From BRHc4a sp049323755 (GTDB lineage: Bacteria > Bacillota > Desulfotomaculia > Desulfotomaculales > Desulfocucumaceae): DNA of 64,000 nt. This document shows positions 45,130-53,325 of the stretch, piece by piece. Below the pieces are notes generated by a model that saw nothing but the letters and a program-made list of their open reading frames with translations, was not told the DNA's origin and made no database searches. Positions within the stretch are counted from its first letter, which is position 1; every line of letters begins with the position of its first letter. The stretch spans positions 46,286 to 110,285 of the forward strand of contig JBMOPE010000045.1 in assembly GCA_049323755.1 (NCBI GenBank), given 5' to 3'. The position numbers and the translations under genes are program-made.

Positions 45130-45507
45130 ATGCTCATTGAAAAACTCCAAAGGCATTATAACAATAAGATTGAAGCCTGGCATAAAAATCCAGCACCTGG
45201 GACAGCGCAACCTCCAGAAAAAACAAAAGATACCGAAACTTCAGCGTCCCGGTATGATATCGAAGATTTGATGGATGACTTAAGAAAAGAGTATTATGGC
45301 AAGGTACTTCCCCTTCTTAATGATAACCAAGGGCAACTGCGGAAATGCTCTGTACCGGTTACAAAAGAGGCCCTGAAAACGCTGAAAGCTGCTGAAGGTG
45401 AACAACAAGATCAAATTTATAGTGCTTACCTTAGCTTTCGTCTGGCCCAGCTGATTCACAGCATAACAACAAATGACAAGGAAATATCACCTTTCTCCTT
45501 GTTTTAA
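45130..45507 (+). CDS. Small acidic helical protein next to the primase
   Basis: The protein (125 residues) begins MLIEKLQRHYNNKIEAWHKN, has a low-complexity P/T/K linker (about 25-40) and a helical C-terminal part (EDLMDDLRKEYYGKVLPLL). The layout recalls GINS-like or PSF2-type replication accessory subunits, but this is speculative. AAGGG precedes the ATG. It lies 60 bases after the primase gene, inside the same repeat-bounded unit. Confidence 0.55.
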   Translation: MLIEKLQRHYNNKIEAWHKNPAPGTAQPPEKTKDTETSASRYDIEDLMDDLRKEYYGKVLPLLNDNQGQLRKCSVPVTKEALKTLKAAEGEQQDQIYSAYLSFRLAQLIHSITTNDKEISPFSLF

Positions 45508-45536
45508 ATAATAAATAAGAGACCGAGGATCGATCT

Positions 45537-45653
45537 GTGTGCGTACACACACCTTTACATCCTGGAAGCCTGTCAGGGTGGCAAGGGTGGCATTGATCGC
45601 ACAATGCGATCAACTTTAAATCATATTAAATCTCTAGCCTGGCAAGCCTGGCA
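45537..45653 (-). repeat. Right inverted repeat, hairpin and iterons
   Basis: In order: the dyad GTGTG-cgta-CACAC (45537-45550), the 27-base inverted copy (45561-45587), a perfect hairpin GATCGCA-caa-TGCGATC (45595-45611), and two AGCCTGGCA units (45636-45653). This mirrors the left side of the primase module. Confidence 0.8.
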
Positions 45654-45681
45654 ACTTATATAAACATAACAAGGAGGAAGC

Positions 45682-46068
45682 ATGAATACTCTATACTCTT
45701 TAAAAGAGAACCCCCATATACTCCGGGCCTGGGATAACTTTAACCAGAGCCTTATCAGATCGGGACTTCTGGATGACCCTGCCGAATACGAATACTCCCC
45801 GGAGGATGACATTGACCCCTGGGAGGAAGAAGAAAAAGAGCGGGAATACCTTGAAAGCGTGGGCTGCGACTGCGAAGGTCCATGCGGATACTACGGCTGC
45901 CAAAAGCCCGTAAATATCGACAGGGTAGACGATGAGGTTTGCGTCCAGGTCGACTCAAGGATGCTTAAATGGTACTGGGATTACTTAACTCATTACCAGT
46001 ACCAGAATCCTTTAAGAAATAAAGAGAATCAAAGGAATAAGGAGAACAGATCCAATGAAAACAATTGA
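45682..46068 (+). CDS. Acidic cysteine-rich protein with NKEN tail repeats
   Basis: The protein (128 residues) has an acidic centre (PEDDIDPWEEEEKEREY), a cysteine cluster GCDCEGPCGYYGCQ near residue 75 that could hold a metal, and a tail of repeated NKENQ/NKENR units. No family is recognised. GGAGG precedes the ATG. Its end overlaps the next gene by 14 bases. Confidence 0.6.
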   Translation: MNTLYSLKENPHILRAWDNFNQSLIRSGLLDDPAEYEYSPEDDIDPWEEEEKEREYLESVGCDCEGPCGYYGCQKPVNIDRVDDEVCVQVDSRMLKWYWDYLTHYQYQNPLRNKENQRNKENRSNENN

Positions 46069-46354
46069 TGAATTTATAAAGTCCAACAATCTGATTGAAT
46101 ATCAGATAAGCGGACAGACCTGGTACAAGCTGGTAGACGTTGGCGAGGCAATTGGCTACATCAGAGCCCGGAAAGCAATTATGAGGGCTCACCAAGAAGA
46201 ATTCGATGCCACAACTATGTTAGCGAAAATTCCGGTAAAGTCAATTAATACAGCCACCGGCAAGGAATACACAGCTCCCCGTGAGAGCCTTTTTATAAAC
46301 AAGGAAGGTATAACCAAGCTCCTTATTTATTCAAACCTCCCTTCAGCTCAGTAA
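46055..46354 (+). CDS. BRO-N-like antirepressor fragment
   Basis: The protein (99 residues) contains TWYKLVDVGEAIGYIRARKAI and a later RESLFINKEGITKLL. This layout resembles the BRO-N domain of phage antirepressors. Full antirepressors are usually longer, with a C-terminal domain; here the frame ends soon after the BRO-like part. It may be a stand-alone domain or truncated. GGAG sits inside the previous gene, and the overlap suggests coupling. Confidence 0.6.
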   Translation: MKTIDEFIKSNNLIEYQISGQTWYKLVDVGEAIGYIRARKAIMRAHQEEFDATTMLAKIPVKSINTATGKEYTAPRESLFINKEGITKLLIYSNLPSAQ

Positions 46355-46496
46355 TTTAAGAAATCCATTTCAAAAGAACTAGCTGGTTAAAAATAGTGGC
46401 TAAAAAACAACAGCCCCTCAAACGTCCAATGTTTACCGTTAATTAAAATAAAAAATCTTATAAATAAAATTTATCAAAAAAGGAAGGAAATAAGCA

Positions 46497-46729
46497 ATGA
46501 TAATGAAATCAGAAATTAATTGCAAGCAACAACCACAAAGCCTGGAATCCTCTGAGAAAGAATATCCAGACATTTACATCCTTGGTCGAGATAAGGTTAT
46601 TTTTTTCAATATTATCATATTGACCCCAAAAGTATAAAAATCTTTGGCCTCTATAAAACAGGATTAATGATATATTCACCAGATGCCGAAAACCCAAAGC
46701 CAGGTAAGACAAGAACATATACAGCGTAA
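46497..46729 (+). pseudogene. Small gene with a frameshift in a T-run
   Basis: An ATG with GGAAGG upstream opens a frame reading YPDIYILGRDKV, then stops. After the T7 run at about 46,600-46,606, a shifted frame continues naturally (FFQYYHIDPKSIKIFGLYK) to a stop at 46,729. One base gained or lost in the run, or programmed slippage, would join them into about 77 residues. A terminator follows directly. Confidence 0.55.
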
Positions 46730-46734
46730 AAAGA

Positions 46735-46761
46735 AGCGGGGCCATGTGCCCTGCTTTTTTT
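46735..46761 (+). terminator. Intrinsic terminator
   Basis: AGCGGGGC-catgt-GCCCTGCT (one G-T pair) is followed by a run of seven T, ending the plus-strand run before a minus-strand block. Confidence 0.8.
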
Positions 46762-46769
46762 ATGTCCTT

Positions 46770-46847
46770 TCAGTGTTTTATAAGAATCATACTAAGTACA
46801 TATCCTAAGATTCCTGATAATACAAAGACTATAATAAATTCTCCCAT
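46770..46847 (-). CDS. Tiny membrane peptide, 25 residues
   Basis: The frame from the ATG at 46847 encodes MGEFIIVFVLSGILGYVLSM and five more residues: one hydrophobic helix. GGGAGG lies 6 bases upstream. It may be a toxin-like or regulatory peptide. Function unknown. Confidence 0.4.
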   Translation of the reverse strand: MGEFIIVFVLSGILGYVLSMILIKH

Positions 46848-46895
46848 CTCTGCCTCCCTGGTTTTCTTTTCTTATACCGGAAAACCAGGTGCCTT

Positions 46896-47114
46896 TTACC
46901 TTACAATCCCCGTGACCTCCTGGAGGCCTTTGCACCTGCCATTCTTCCAGTCATCACACTTTTCTCTCCCCTGTACCCGCTGATTATTTCGTGTATAGAA
47001 GAGCTCCCCGCAAAGACAGTACATTTGCTCACCATTTATCAAGGCGTTTTCCCGGCCATATGTAGAATAAAAGCAATTTTGAAATACGTGCTTATATCCA
47101 ACTTTAGTAGGCAT
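46896..47114 (-). CDS. Small cysteine-rich protein
   Basis: A 72-residue product from the ATG at 47114 (GGAG 7 bases upstream) contains CLCGELFY and CDDWKNGRCKG, suggesting a small zinc-binding fold. It shares the strand with the tiny membrane peptide downstream. No family recognised. Confidence 0.5.
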   Translation of the reverse strand: MPTKVGYKHVFQNCFYSTYGRENALINGEQMYCLCGELFYTRNNQRVQGREKCDDWKNGRCKGLQEVTGIVR

Positions 47115-47261
47115 ATTTATCAACTCCAATATATTTATACTTATATTATAAAGATATTTTAAAAATACAGCAATTAAGTTTAAATTACCTATTATCTTTA
47201 AAATAATGGCTTGACCATTTTAGTTTATAACTGAAGCAGTATAATACAATATTCCTCCATT

Positions 47262-47468
47262 TTAATTTAGTATACCTCTTCCTGGTGGCCACTTTCCATA
47301 AATCTTTCTTTCCAGGAATAAGCACGCCGAACAACTCTTCTCGACCTGGCTCCAGCTTGAAAAAATACACTCATACACCTTCAGTGTCCTTACCCCTCCG
47401 CATACATGGCAATCTTCGTAGTGCCGGGTTATAAAGCCGCTGTGGTCTGACGCGACAATCTCCTTCAT
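47262..47468 (-). CDS. Small protein with CHVCGG knuckle, possibly frameshifted
   Basis: The ATG at 47468 has GGGGGTG upstream. The product begins MKEIVASDHSGFITRHYEDC and continues CHVCGGVRTLKVYE. After this an overlapping frame (47,370 to 47,185) looks more natural (LEPGREELFGVLIPGKKDLWKV), so a frameshift near 47,365 is possible. Function unknown. Confidence 0.4.
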   Translation of the reverse strand: MKEIVASDHSGFITRHYEDCHVCGGVRTLKVYECIFSSWSQVEKSCSACLFLERKIYGKWPPGRGILN

Positions 47469-47776
47469 GGAGCACCCCCAGAATTTAAGGAAGCTTGAGT
47501 GTGCTTCCTTTTGTTGCTTATACCTAAATTTCGTTTAAGTGGCTCTTGAGCATATATTTTAATCGAGAATTATACTTCCATGATTTTAGAACTTTTCTGT
47601 TTCTAATCTGTTTCAGTATGAATGTTATTCATACTCAGCAGGGAATAAAATGATCACCACGAAATAGTAATTTTAGACATAATTTGCAATTGCCATAAAT
47701 TAGCCTTTATGGCAGAAGGAGACATAACTTATGATTGGGTAGTAGATATGCCTGCTTTCTCCGTAATTTTAATGTT
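47469..47776. other. Spacer without a gene
   Basis: AT-rich sequence with no supported frame. It separates the minus-strand small genes from the pseudogene cluster. Confidence 0.4.
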
Positions 47777-47878
47777 ATGAATAAAGGTGATATTGACATC
47801 TTTCTAGGTTCAGGTGCCTCTGTCCAAGCTGGCATACCAACAGGTAGTGGACTGGTTTGGGAATCTAAGCGGCTATAA
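47777..47878 (+). pseudogene. N-terminal fragment of a SIR2-like domain
   Basis: The frame reads MNKGDIDIFLGSGASVQAGI then PTGSGLVWESKR before a stop. FLGSGAS-x-AGIPTG...VW-x-x-KR is the nucleotide-binding opening of SIR2-like NADase domains found in defence proteins. Only 33 residues remain, and transposase sequence follows at once. It looks like a defence gene cut by an insertion. Confidence 0.6.
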
Positions 47879-48381
47879 GCTGAGAAGAGAGAGTATGAAA
47901 AAGACCACTGAGGCCATGTTCGATTTGCTGGATCAGCTCGTTCCGTATGGCGTACCCGCTCAATACCTGCTTTTTGATAGCTGGTATGCCTATCCCAAAG
48001 TAAAGAAGAAATTATCAGTATTTACGGCAAGCGTTGGGATATTGAGGTCTTCTTTAAAATGACAAAGTCCCACTGAATCTTGCCAAGGAATTTCAGGGCG
48101 GTCTTATGATTCTATGGTGGCCCATACTACTATTGTTTTTTGTAGGTATATCATGCTGGCCCTGGAAAGCAGGAACAGTCTTGGCCAACGGAGTATCGGC
48201 AACCTATTTTACTTATGCTGTGACGAACTTCAAAACATTAGCTTTTCGAACCCTAAAACAAAGTTTACGAAGAATCCTAGCCCTACCTGGGCAGCAGTTG
48301 AATGACTTCTTAAACCAATTTATTATGTCACTGCCCAGTTATTTAAAGGCACGCCTACAATTTTCCGTGTGGGAAAGTTGA
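47875..48381 (+). pseudogene. IS4-type transposase remnant
   Basis: Pieces in shifting frames match a DDE transposase. The first is MKKTTEAMFDLLDQLVPYG with YLLFDSWYAYP, then IYGKRWDIEVFFKMTKSH, which holds the IS4 signature Y-2-R-3-E-6-K, then MVAHTTIVFCRYIMLALES. The part between the second aspartate region and the YREK motif is deleted. Frames shift at about 48,020 and 48,075. It is dead. Confidence 0.8.
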
Positions 48382-48710
48382 GTTATTATCTTTGATAGGT
48401 CTGTCCGCCCGTTCAAAACTGGGCTAACGACCGCTCGACGCAAAAATCAAAAAATCCCTTTACCGTCGATGCTGATAGTCGATTCACCGATTCAGTCTCT
48501 TGAAGAAGGCGTGGACGATAATACACCCGATACGATGAAGACGGGACTTTTCAAGTATTTGCAGTGCTGGAACACCAGACCTATGGGCAGGTCATCATTA
48601 TCGAGAACAAGATACCGCCCGATCTGGACTACGGCAATGCTAATATGATTGAATTTACCAAAGGCAAGAAACCCGGTAGGTATGGACTATTGCCCGGCAT
48701 CAAATCTTGA
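48382..48710 (+). pseudogene. C-terminal remnant of a SMC/RecN-like ATPase
   Basis: One frame reads PSMLIVDSPIQSLEEGVDD (about 48,463-48,520), a Walker B region. A shifted frame continues with HQTYGQVIIIENKIPPD and ends FTKGKKPGRYGLLPGIKS at 48,710. The join near 48,570 needs a frameshift. The N-terminal part is missing. Such ATPases are often found in defence loci. Confidence 0.6.
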
Positions 48711-48724
48711 AACGGAGATTCGTT

Positions 48725-48943
48725 ATGAAAAAGGATAACACTGACAATCTGGAGAAATGGAGACCAATGTCAACCGTTGTGGCTTATCTCAGTGTGAGCC
48801 AAGAAATTGTCCTGCAATGGATTGAAAAGAAGGGTATGCCCGCACACAAGGTCGGGAGGCAATGGAAATTTAAGATTTCCTAAATTGATGAATGGCTTCG
48901 GTCGGGAGCGGCGTCGGATAAGGAAGACGAAGCAAACTCGTGA
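48725..48943 (+). pseudogene. Excisionase/MerR-like HTH gene with an in-frame stop
   Basis: The frame encodes WRPMSTVVAYLSVSQEIVLQ then KVGRQWKFKIS, a standard helix-turn-helix_17 fold. A TAA at 48881-48883 interrupts it exactly where family members continue, and the same frame runs on as IDEWLRSGAAS to a TGA at 48,943. A single change from GAA to TAA explains this. The protein could be a truncated but DNA-binding regulator of the operon that starts 25 bases later, or dead. Confidence 0.75.
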
Positions 48944-48968
48944 TGAAGTTATGAAAGGAGCAAAGCAC

Positions 48969-50978
48969 ATGGCACCAGAGCGTGACGAAAAATCGAATAC
49001 TGCCGAAACAACGCAGGATTGCTTTGCCGACACGGTTAAGGCTACTTTTGGCGCTTGGCTGTCAATCGACCAGAATAATCATAATGAAGCTGGTCTCGTT
49101 TTGTCATCACTCGATTACGCTTCGGAGCAGCTACTAAAGCGGAAAATCACTTTTTCCCCACTATGGGAAATAACAAAGCCATCCGCTTTTGCCGATGTCT
49201 ATAGAAAGGCACGTGATAATAAGTTCTTCAGGATAATGGACAAGAAGACCTACTTAGCTTTCATGCGAGATGGACAGGTATTTTTGAAATTTCTCAAATC
49301 AAAGCCTGTCTTTCAGCCTGATACCACCGCCAAAGAAATACTGTATTCTGATGAGCCGTCTTCTGATGAGCAACCGACCGCAATCGTCACCATTAAAGAT
49401 GCGGTAATTAAGGTGCTTTCTGATGAGATGCGTCCTATGACTGCTAGTGAGATTTATACCAAGATAATTGAGCAAGGCTTATACACTTTTGGAGCGCAGA
49501 ATCCTGTAAATGTAGTCCGCACAACCATTGAATACGCTTGCGATAACTCCAGTTACTCAAATGAAGATACCATTTCTTGCTTCCACTTTGAAAAGAATGT
49601 TGACGGCAAAAGAGTTTATTCCTTGCTGGAAGTCGGGTCAACTGATGCCGCAAAGGCACAAGAGTCCGCTGTTGAGGAGAATCAAGTTTCGAGTAGGCGT
49701 AGCCTTAAAATTTGGGATTACAAAGTAGAACAGGAATTTCAAAAATGGTTAGAGCGTGAGAATTACGCTCAGAAAACTGCGGACAACTACCGTAGAGCAA
49801 CAGCACAAGTATTCCGTACTTACCAAGCCTTGGCTCAGAAAGCAGTCGTTGATTCTAACACCGAACTGGAAGCGGTTCGTAAATATATAGCTTTACTGAA
49901 TGAAGACAGCGGTTTTGTCGAAGCAAATGCCACTCGGCATAACCAATTTACCGCAGCTTTGGCTGCGCTTGAGCGCTTCTATTCGGCAGGCATAGAGATT
50001 GTTGATGGTGAGGACGACGAACAAATGAATAAACAGCCCGAAACGACAAGCGTTCTCTCTTCTTCACTCGGCAATATCGTTGACTTGGAGGAAGGGAAAG
50101 CAGGCATCAGAGAGATTCTTGAAGCCCACTTCCAAACGCTCTATGGTTATAGCAACATCAGTATCCTTTGGAACGCAGCGCAGGACACCCTCTCGCTGTT
50201 CCTGAATGATAACGCTATCAATACCGCCGATGAATTGTGGCGGTTTTTGTACCGCGCTTTCTTAGGGGAATATGTGATGAGTAATCCGCACATCTGGAAA
50301 ACACAGCCGAATTATCCTCAAAGTTATGTCGGTGTCATCATCAATCTTGCCCGCCAATTAGGCGGCACTGTTACCAGAGAACAGATTGACGAGTATTTTG
50401 CGCGCATTAAGCAGGCTTCACCTATTAACGCGACTATTATCCGTCAGGGACTACTGCTATTTTACACTAACAAGCATTTTATCCTCTCGGAAGCGGTTAA
50501 TTTGACGAGTGAGCGTTGCACTGCAATTACAAAGTCACTGGACAGACTTTTCGAACACGAAAAGGTATCTTATGTCGTGCCACGGGACATCACGGCAGAG
50601 TGGTTCTCTTCCTTACCCACAATCAAAGGCGGCGCAAACTGGACTGCTTTGCTTCTTCAGGAAGTTTTACGTTTACGCCCTTCTATTGGCTATCGGGTCA
50701 TATTTTCGGGGCTTGATGGTCAAGCGCTGGACACGCTTGGGGCAGCCATTGTTCCAAGCAAGTCTGATATAAATAGCTTTGCCGATGTGGTACACCGCCA
50801 TTGCTATGAAAGAGAAAACTTAGGTAAAAGGATGCTCACGGAAGACCTAAGAACAATCCTGCGCGAAGCGGGGATGCTTGAAAGAAACGAACTTATTTAT
50901 AACCTTCACAAAGCATTAAGAGACTACCGTTTTGCTTTCACGGATGAAAACAGAATGGTCAAGATATTGGAGAGATAA
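48969..50978 (+). CDS. HARE-HTH protein heading the BREX operon
   Basis: The product (669 residues) has a HARE-HTH domain at about residues 141-205 (TIKDAVIKVLSDEMRPMTAS, then IYTKIIEQGL). This winged helix is shared by restriction enzymes and chromatin proteins and is thought to read modified DNA. A segment at about 254-330 (EQEFQKWLERENYAQKTADN) resembles the SAM-like core-binding domain of tyrosine recombinases, but no catalytic domain follows. I choose the ATG at 48969, with AAAGGAG 8 bases upstream; a longer frame would overlap the HTH gene. It ends 5 bases before brxP, so it is co-expressed. It is not a named BREX core gene. Confidence 0.75.
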   Translation: MAPERDEKSNTAETTQDCFADTVKATFGAWLSIDQNNHNEAGLVLSSLDYASEQLLKRKITFSPLWEITKPSAFADVYRKARDNKFFRIMDKKTYLAFMRDGQVFLKFLKSKPVFQPDTTAKEILYSDEPSSDEQPTAIVTIKDAVIKVLSDEMRPMTASEIYTKIIEQGLYTFGAQNPVNVVRTTIEYACDNSSYSNEDTISCFHFEKNVDGKRVYSLLEVGSTDAAKAQESAVEENQVSSRRSLKIWDYKVEQEFQKWLERENYAQKTADNYRRATAQVFRTYQALAQKAVVDSNTELEAVRKYIALLNEDSGFVEANATRHNQFTAALAALERFYSAGIEIVDGEDDEQMNKQPETTSVLSSSLGNIVDLEEGKAGIREILEAHFQTLYGYSNISILWNAAQDTLSLFLNDNAINTADELWRFLYRAFLGEYVMSNPHIWKTQPNYPQSYVGVIINLARQLGGTVTREQIDEYFARIKQASPINATIIRQGLLLFYTNKHFILSEAVNLTSERCTAITKSLDRLFEHEKVSYVVPRDITAEWFSSLPTIKGGANWTALLLQEVLRLRPSIGYRVIFSGLDGQALDTLGAAIVPSKSDINSFADVVHRHCYERENLGKRMLTEDLRTILREAGMLERNELIYNLHKALRDYRFAFTDENRMVKILER

Positions 50979-50983
50979 GAACA

Positions 50984-53311
50984 ATGTACGGTTATAAGTG
51001 GACTGACAAAAACGGAATATACCGCCTTGTGCCGAACGCCAAGGTAATCAAGGAAATCCGTCCTGTTTTCAAGGAGGAACTTGACTACTTTGGACTCGAC
51101 GCTTATTGGCAGTACCCGAAAACCGACGCCCCACTCCTTTGGGCAGAAGGTATCCGGCGGTATGTTCTAAACGGCGAGGTAGTTGCTGAAGCCGTCGGAG
51201 GAGGATTTTATACAAAGCCAACCATAAATGTGAAGAAAGAAGGACTGACTCTTAAGGCCATAAACATCGGACGTTTATGGAAGGAAAACGAAAGCCTCAT
51301 GCGAGGGCTTGAGGACACGGCAGTTGGTTTTATACGCCGCGTTCATGATGAGTACGCCGCTAAAGGAATGAAATTCGTCGTTGCGTTTTCTGGGGGTAAG
51401 GACAGCCTCGTTCTGCTTGACCTTGTCGCCAAGGCTTTGCGACCCGACGAGTTTGTCGTTATATTCAGCAACACAGGAATGGAGTTAAAAGCAACACTCG
51501 AATCTGTTGAACGGGCAAAAAGCCACTACAGCAAACTTCATTTTTATGAGGCGGCGAGTCATATGACGCCAGACGATAGTTGGGAGGCATTCGGCCCCCC
51601 CGGACGGCGAATGCGCTGGTGCTGTTCGGTGCATAAGTCTGTGCCGACTATTATTGCCTTGCGTTATATAACTGGCGATTATGATGCCAAAGCTGTTGTG
51701 TATGACGGCGTTCGAAAAGAAGAAAGTGCTGCTCGTGCTATGTATGATGCCATTGGCGAGGGTGTTAAAAACATAAATCAGGTTAACTGTAGCCCAATAT
51801 TGGAATGGGGTACGGCAGAAGTATACCTATATTTGATAAAAAACAAAATTTTGTTTAATGATGCTTACCGTCTTGGTCTGTTTAGGGTCGGTTGCAAAGT
51901 ATGCCCAATGTCTTCGGCTTGGTGGGATGGAATTGCTAATGACTCCTATCCTGATGAACTCGCTTCTCTACTGGGGAAAGTCGAAGAATACGCCAGCAGT
52001 ACTAAAACGCCAAAAGAGCAAAAGAGGTACATCGAAGACGGCGGCTGGAAAGGGCGCATGGGTGGACGCGGTTTAAAAGGCGGCGGCAACCGGGTAACTG
52101 AGGTGATTGACGGAAATAAGATCATTTTCCGATTCACATCTCAATCGAGTCCGTGGTTGGAAGTCAGTAAACTTCTCGGTGAAATCGTGGAAAAGTCGGG
52201 CAACACATACACCCAACTGATAGACCACCAGAGCTACACTTTTTCATTGAGTGGAAACATGGTTACTTATCAGCCATACTCTGCTATGGACAGATTTGTA
52301 ATCAGCCACTTAAGAGGCGTTGCAAATAAGGTGGCTTACTGTGTGGGATGCAAGGCTTGTGTCGTGCAATGCCCGACAGGAGCTTTTGAAATAACGGAAG
52401 ATAACAAAATACTCATTCGGGAGGAATTATGCGTTCATTGCGCTAACTGCATTGAGTTTACTGGAACAAAGGGCTGTTTAGCGGCTAAATCGTTATACAC
52501 AACAGGAGGATATGGTATGAATCTTAAAGGAATGAATCGTTATCAGCACTTCGGATTTCGCCGTCCGTGGTTGGAGCATTTCTTTGAACACGGCACAGAC
52601 TGCTTTACACAAGGGCAGCTTGGAAACAGGCAATACGATGCCCTGCGTGTCTGGCTACGGGAAGCGGAGTTGCTTACACCATCAAGCAAAGGAGAAAAAT
52701 CGGGAACGCTGACGGAATTGTGCGAGCGGCTTATCCCACTTGGAGCGGGCAATCCGATTGTGTGGGCGGTGATTTGGACAAACCTCGCCTACAATTCTAT
52801 AATCTCGAAGTGGTATATGCTGTACGTACAAACCGGCGAGACCTATGACAAGGCCGAAATGGTATTTATGCTTGGCGATGACTACTCGCCATCCACGCGC
52901 GATAATGCTGTGACGGCTCTGCTTGAAACCTTCCGTCATTCGCCTATCGGGACTACGCTAAAGCAGGGCATCCCGATTCCAGACGGCGCAAGCTACAAGT
53001 TTGTAAAGCAAGGTTGGGACACCCCGGAAGCGGCGGCTATTCTCTATGCGCTTTATAAGTTCGCCGAGGAGACAGGGCGTTATACATTCACGCTGACGCA
53101 GCTTGACAATGCCCGCGGCAATGCAGAAGCGAAAGGCGTCGACCCAGTAGCAATATTCGGATTGAATCCAGATAACTTCAAAGCCGTCGTTCAGGACATT
53201 GCCCTGCAGTACCCCGAATTCATCCGCGTGGCGTTCGTTCAAGACCTCGATAACATTATGCTCGTGCCTGAAAAGAAAGCTATCGATGTCCTCGATATAG
53301 TCACAGAGTAA
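50984..53311 (+). CDS. brxP: BREX type 4 PAPS-reductase protein, fused to ferredoxin and DUF4007 domains
   Basis: A PAPS-reductase/ATP-pyrophosphatase domain has its PP-loop SGGKDS at residues 136-141 and a CCSVHKS segment. Two ferredoxin-like cysteine sets follow: C453, C456, C459, C463 and C483, C486, C489, C498. The remainder from about residue 510 (GMNRYQHFGFRRPWLEHFF) is DUF4007. DndC of phosphorothioation systems has a related core, so sulfur transfer to DNA or another target is plausible. In type 4 BREX this protein stands in place of the PglX methyltransferase. The protein has 775 residues and lies 14 bases before brxC. Confidence 0.85.
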   Translation: MYGYKWTDKNGIYRLVPNAKVIKEIRPVFKEELDYFGLDAYWQYPKTDAPLLWAEGIRRYVLNGEVVAEAVGGGFYTKPTINVKKEGLTLKAINIGRLWKENESLMRGLEDTAVGFIRRVHDEYAAKGMKFVVAFSGGKDSLVLLDLVAKALRPDEFVVIFSNTGMELKATLESVERAKSHYSKLHFYEAASHMTPDDSWEAFGPPGRRMRWCCSVHKSVPTIIALRYITGDYDAKAVVYDGVRKEESAARAMYDAIGEGVKNINQVNCSPILEWGTAEVYLYLIKNKILFNDAYRLGLFRVGCKVCPMSSAWWDGIANDSYPDELASLLGKVEEYASSTKTPKEQKRYIEDGGWKGRMGGRGLKGGGNRVTEVIDGNKIIFRFTSQSSPWLEVSKLLGEIVEKSGNTYTQLIDHQSYTFSLSGNMVTYQPYSAMDRFVISHLRGVANKVAYCVGCKACVVQCPTGAFEITEDNKILIREELCVHCANCIEFTGTKGCLAAKSLYTTGGYGMNLKGMNRYQHFGFRRPWLEHFFEHGTDCFTQGQLGNRQYDALRVWLREAELLTPSSKGEKSGTLTELCERLIPLGAGNPIVWAVIWTNLAYNSIISKWYMLYVQTGETYDKAEMVFMLGDDYSPSTRDNAVTALLETFRHSPIGTTLKQGIPIPDGASYKFVKQGWDTPEAAAILYALYKFAEETGRYTFTLTQLDNARGNAEAKGVDPVAIFGLNPDNFKAVVQDIALQYPEFIRVAFVQDLDNIMLVPEKKAIDVLDIVTE

Positions 53312-53325
53312 AGGAGATAAGAGTC

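Noticed and set aside
33253..48000. Intact prophage
   Set aside because: There are an integrase, a primase and an antirepressor-like gene, but no terminase, portal, capsid, tail or lysis genes.
48807..48968. N-terminal extension of the HARE-HTH gene
   Set aside because: The extension overlaps the HTH gene in another frame and lacks a ribosome site. The ATG at 48969 has AAAGGAG at the right distance.
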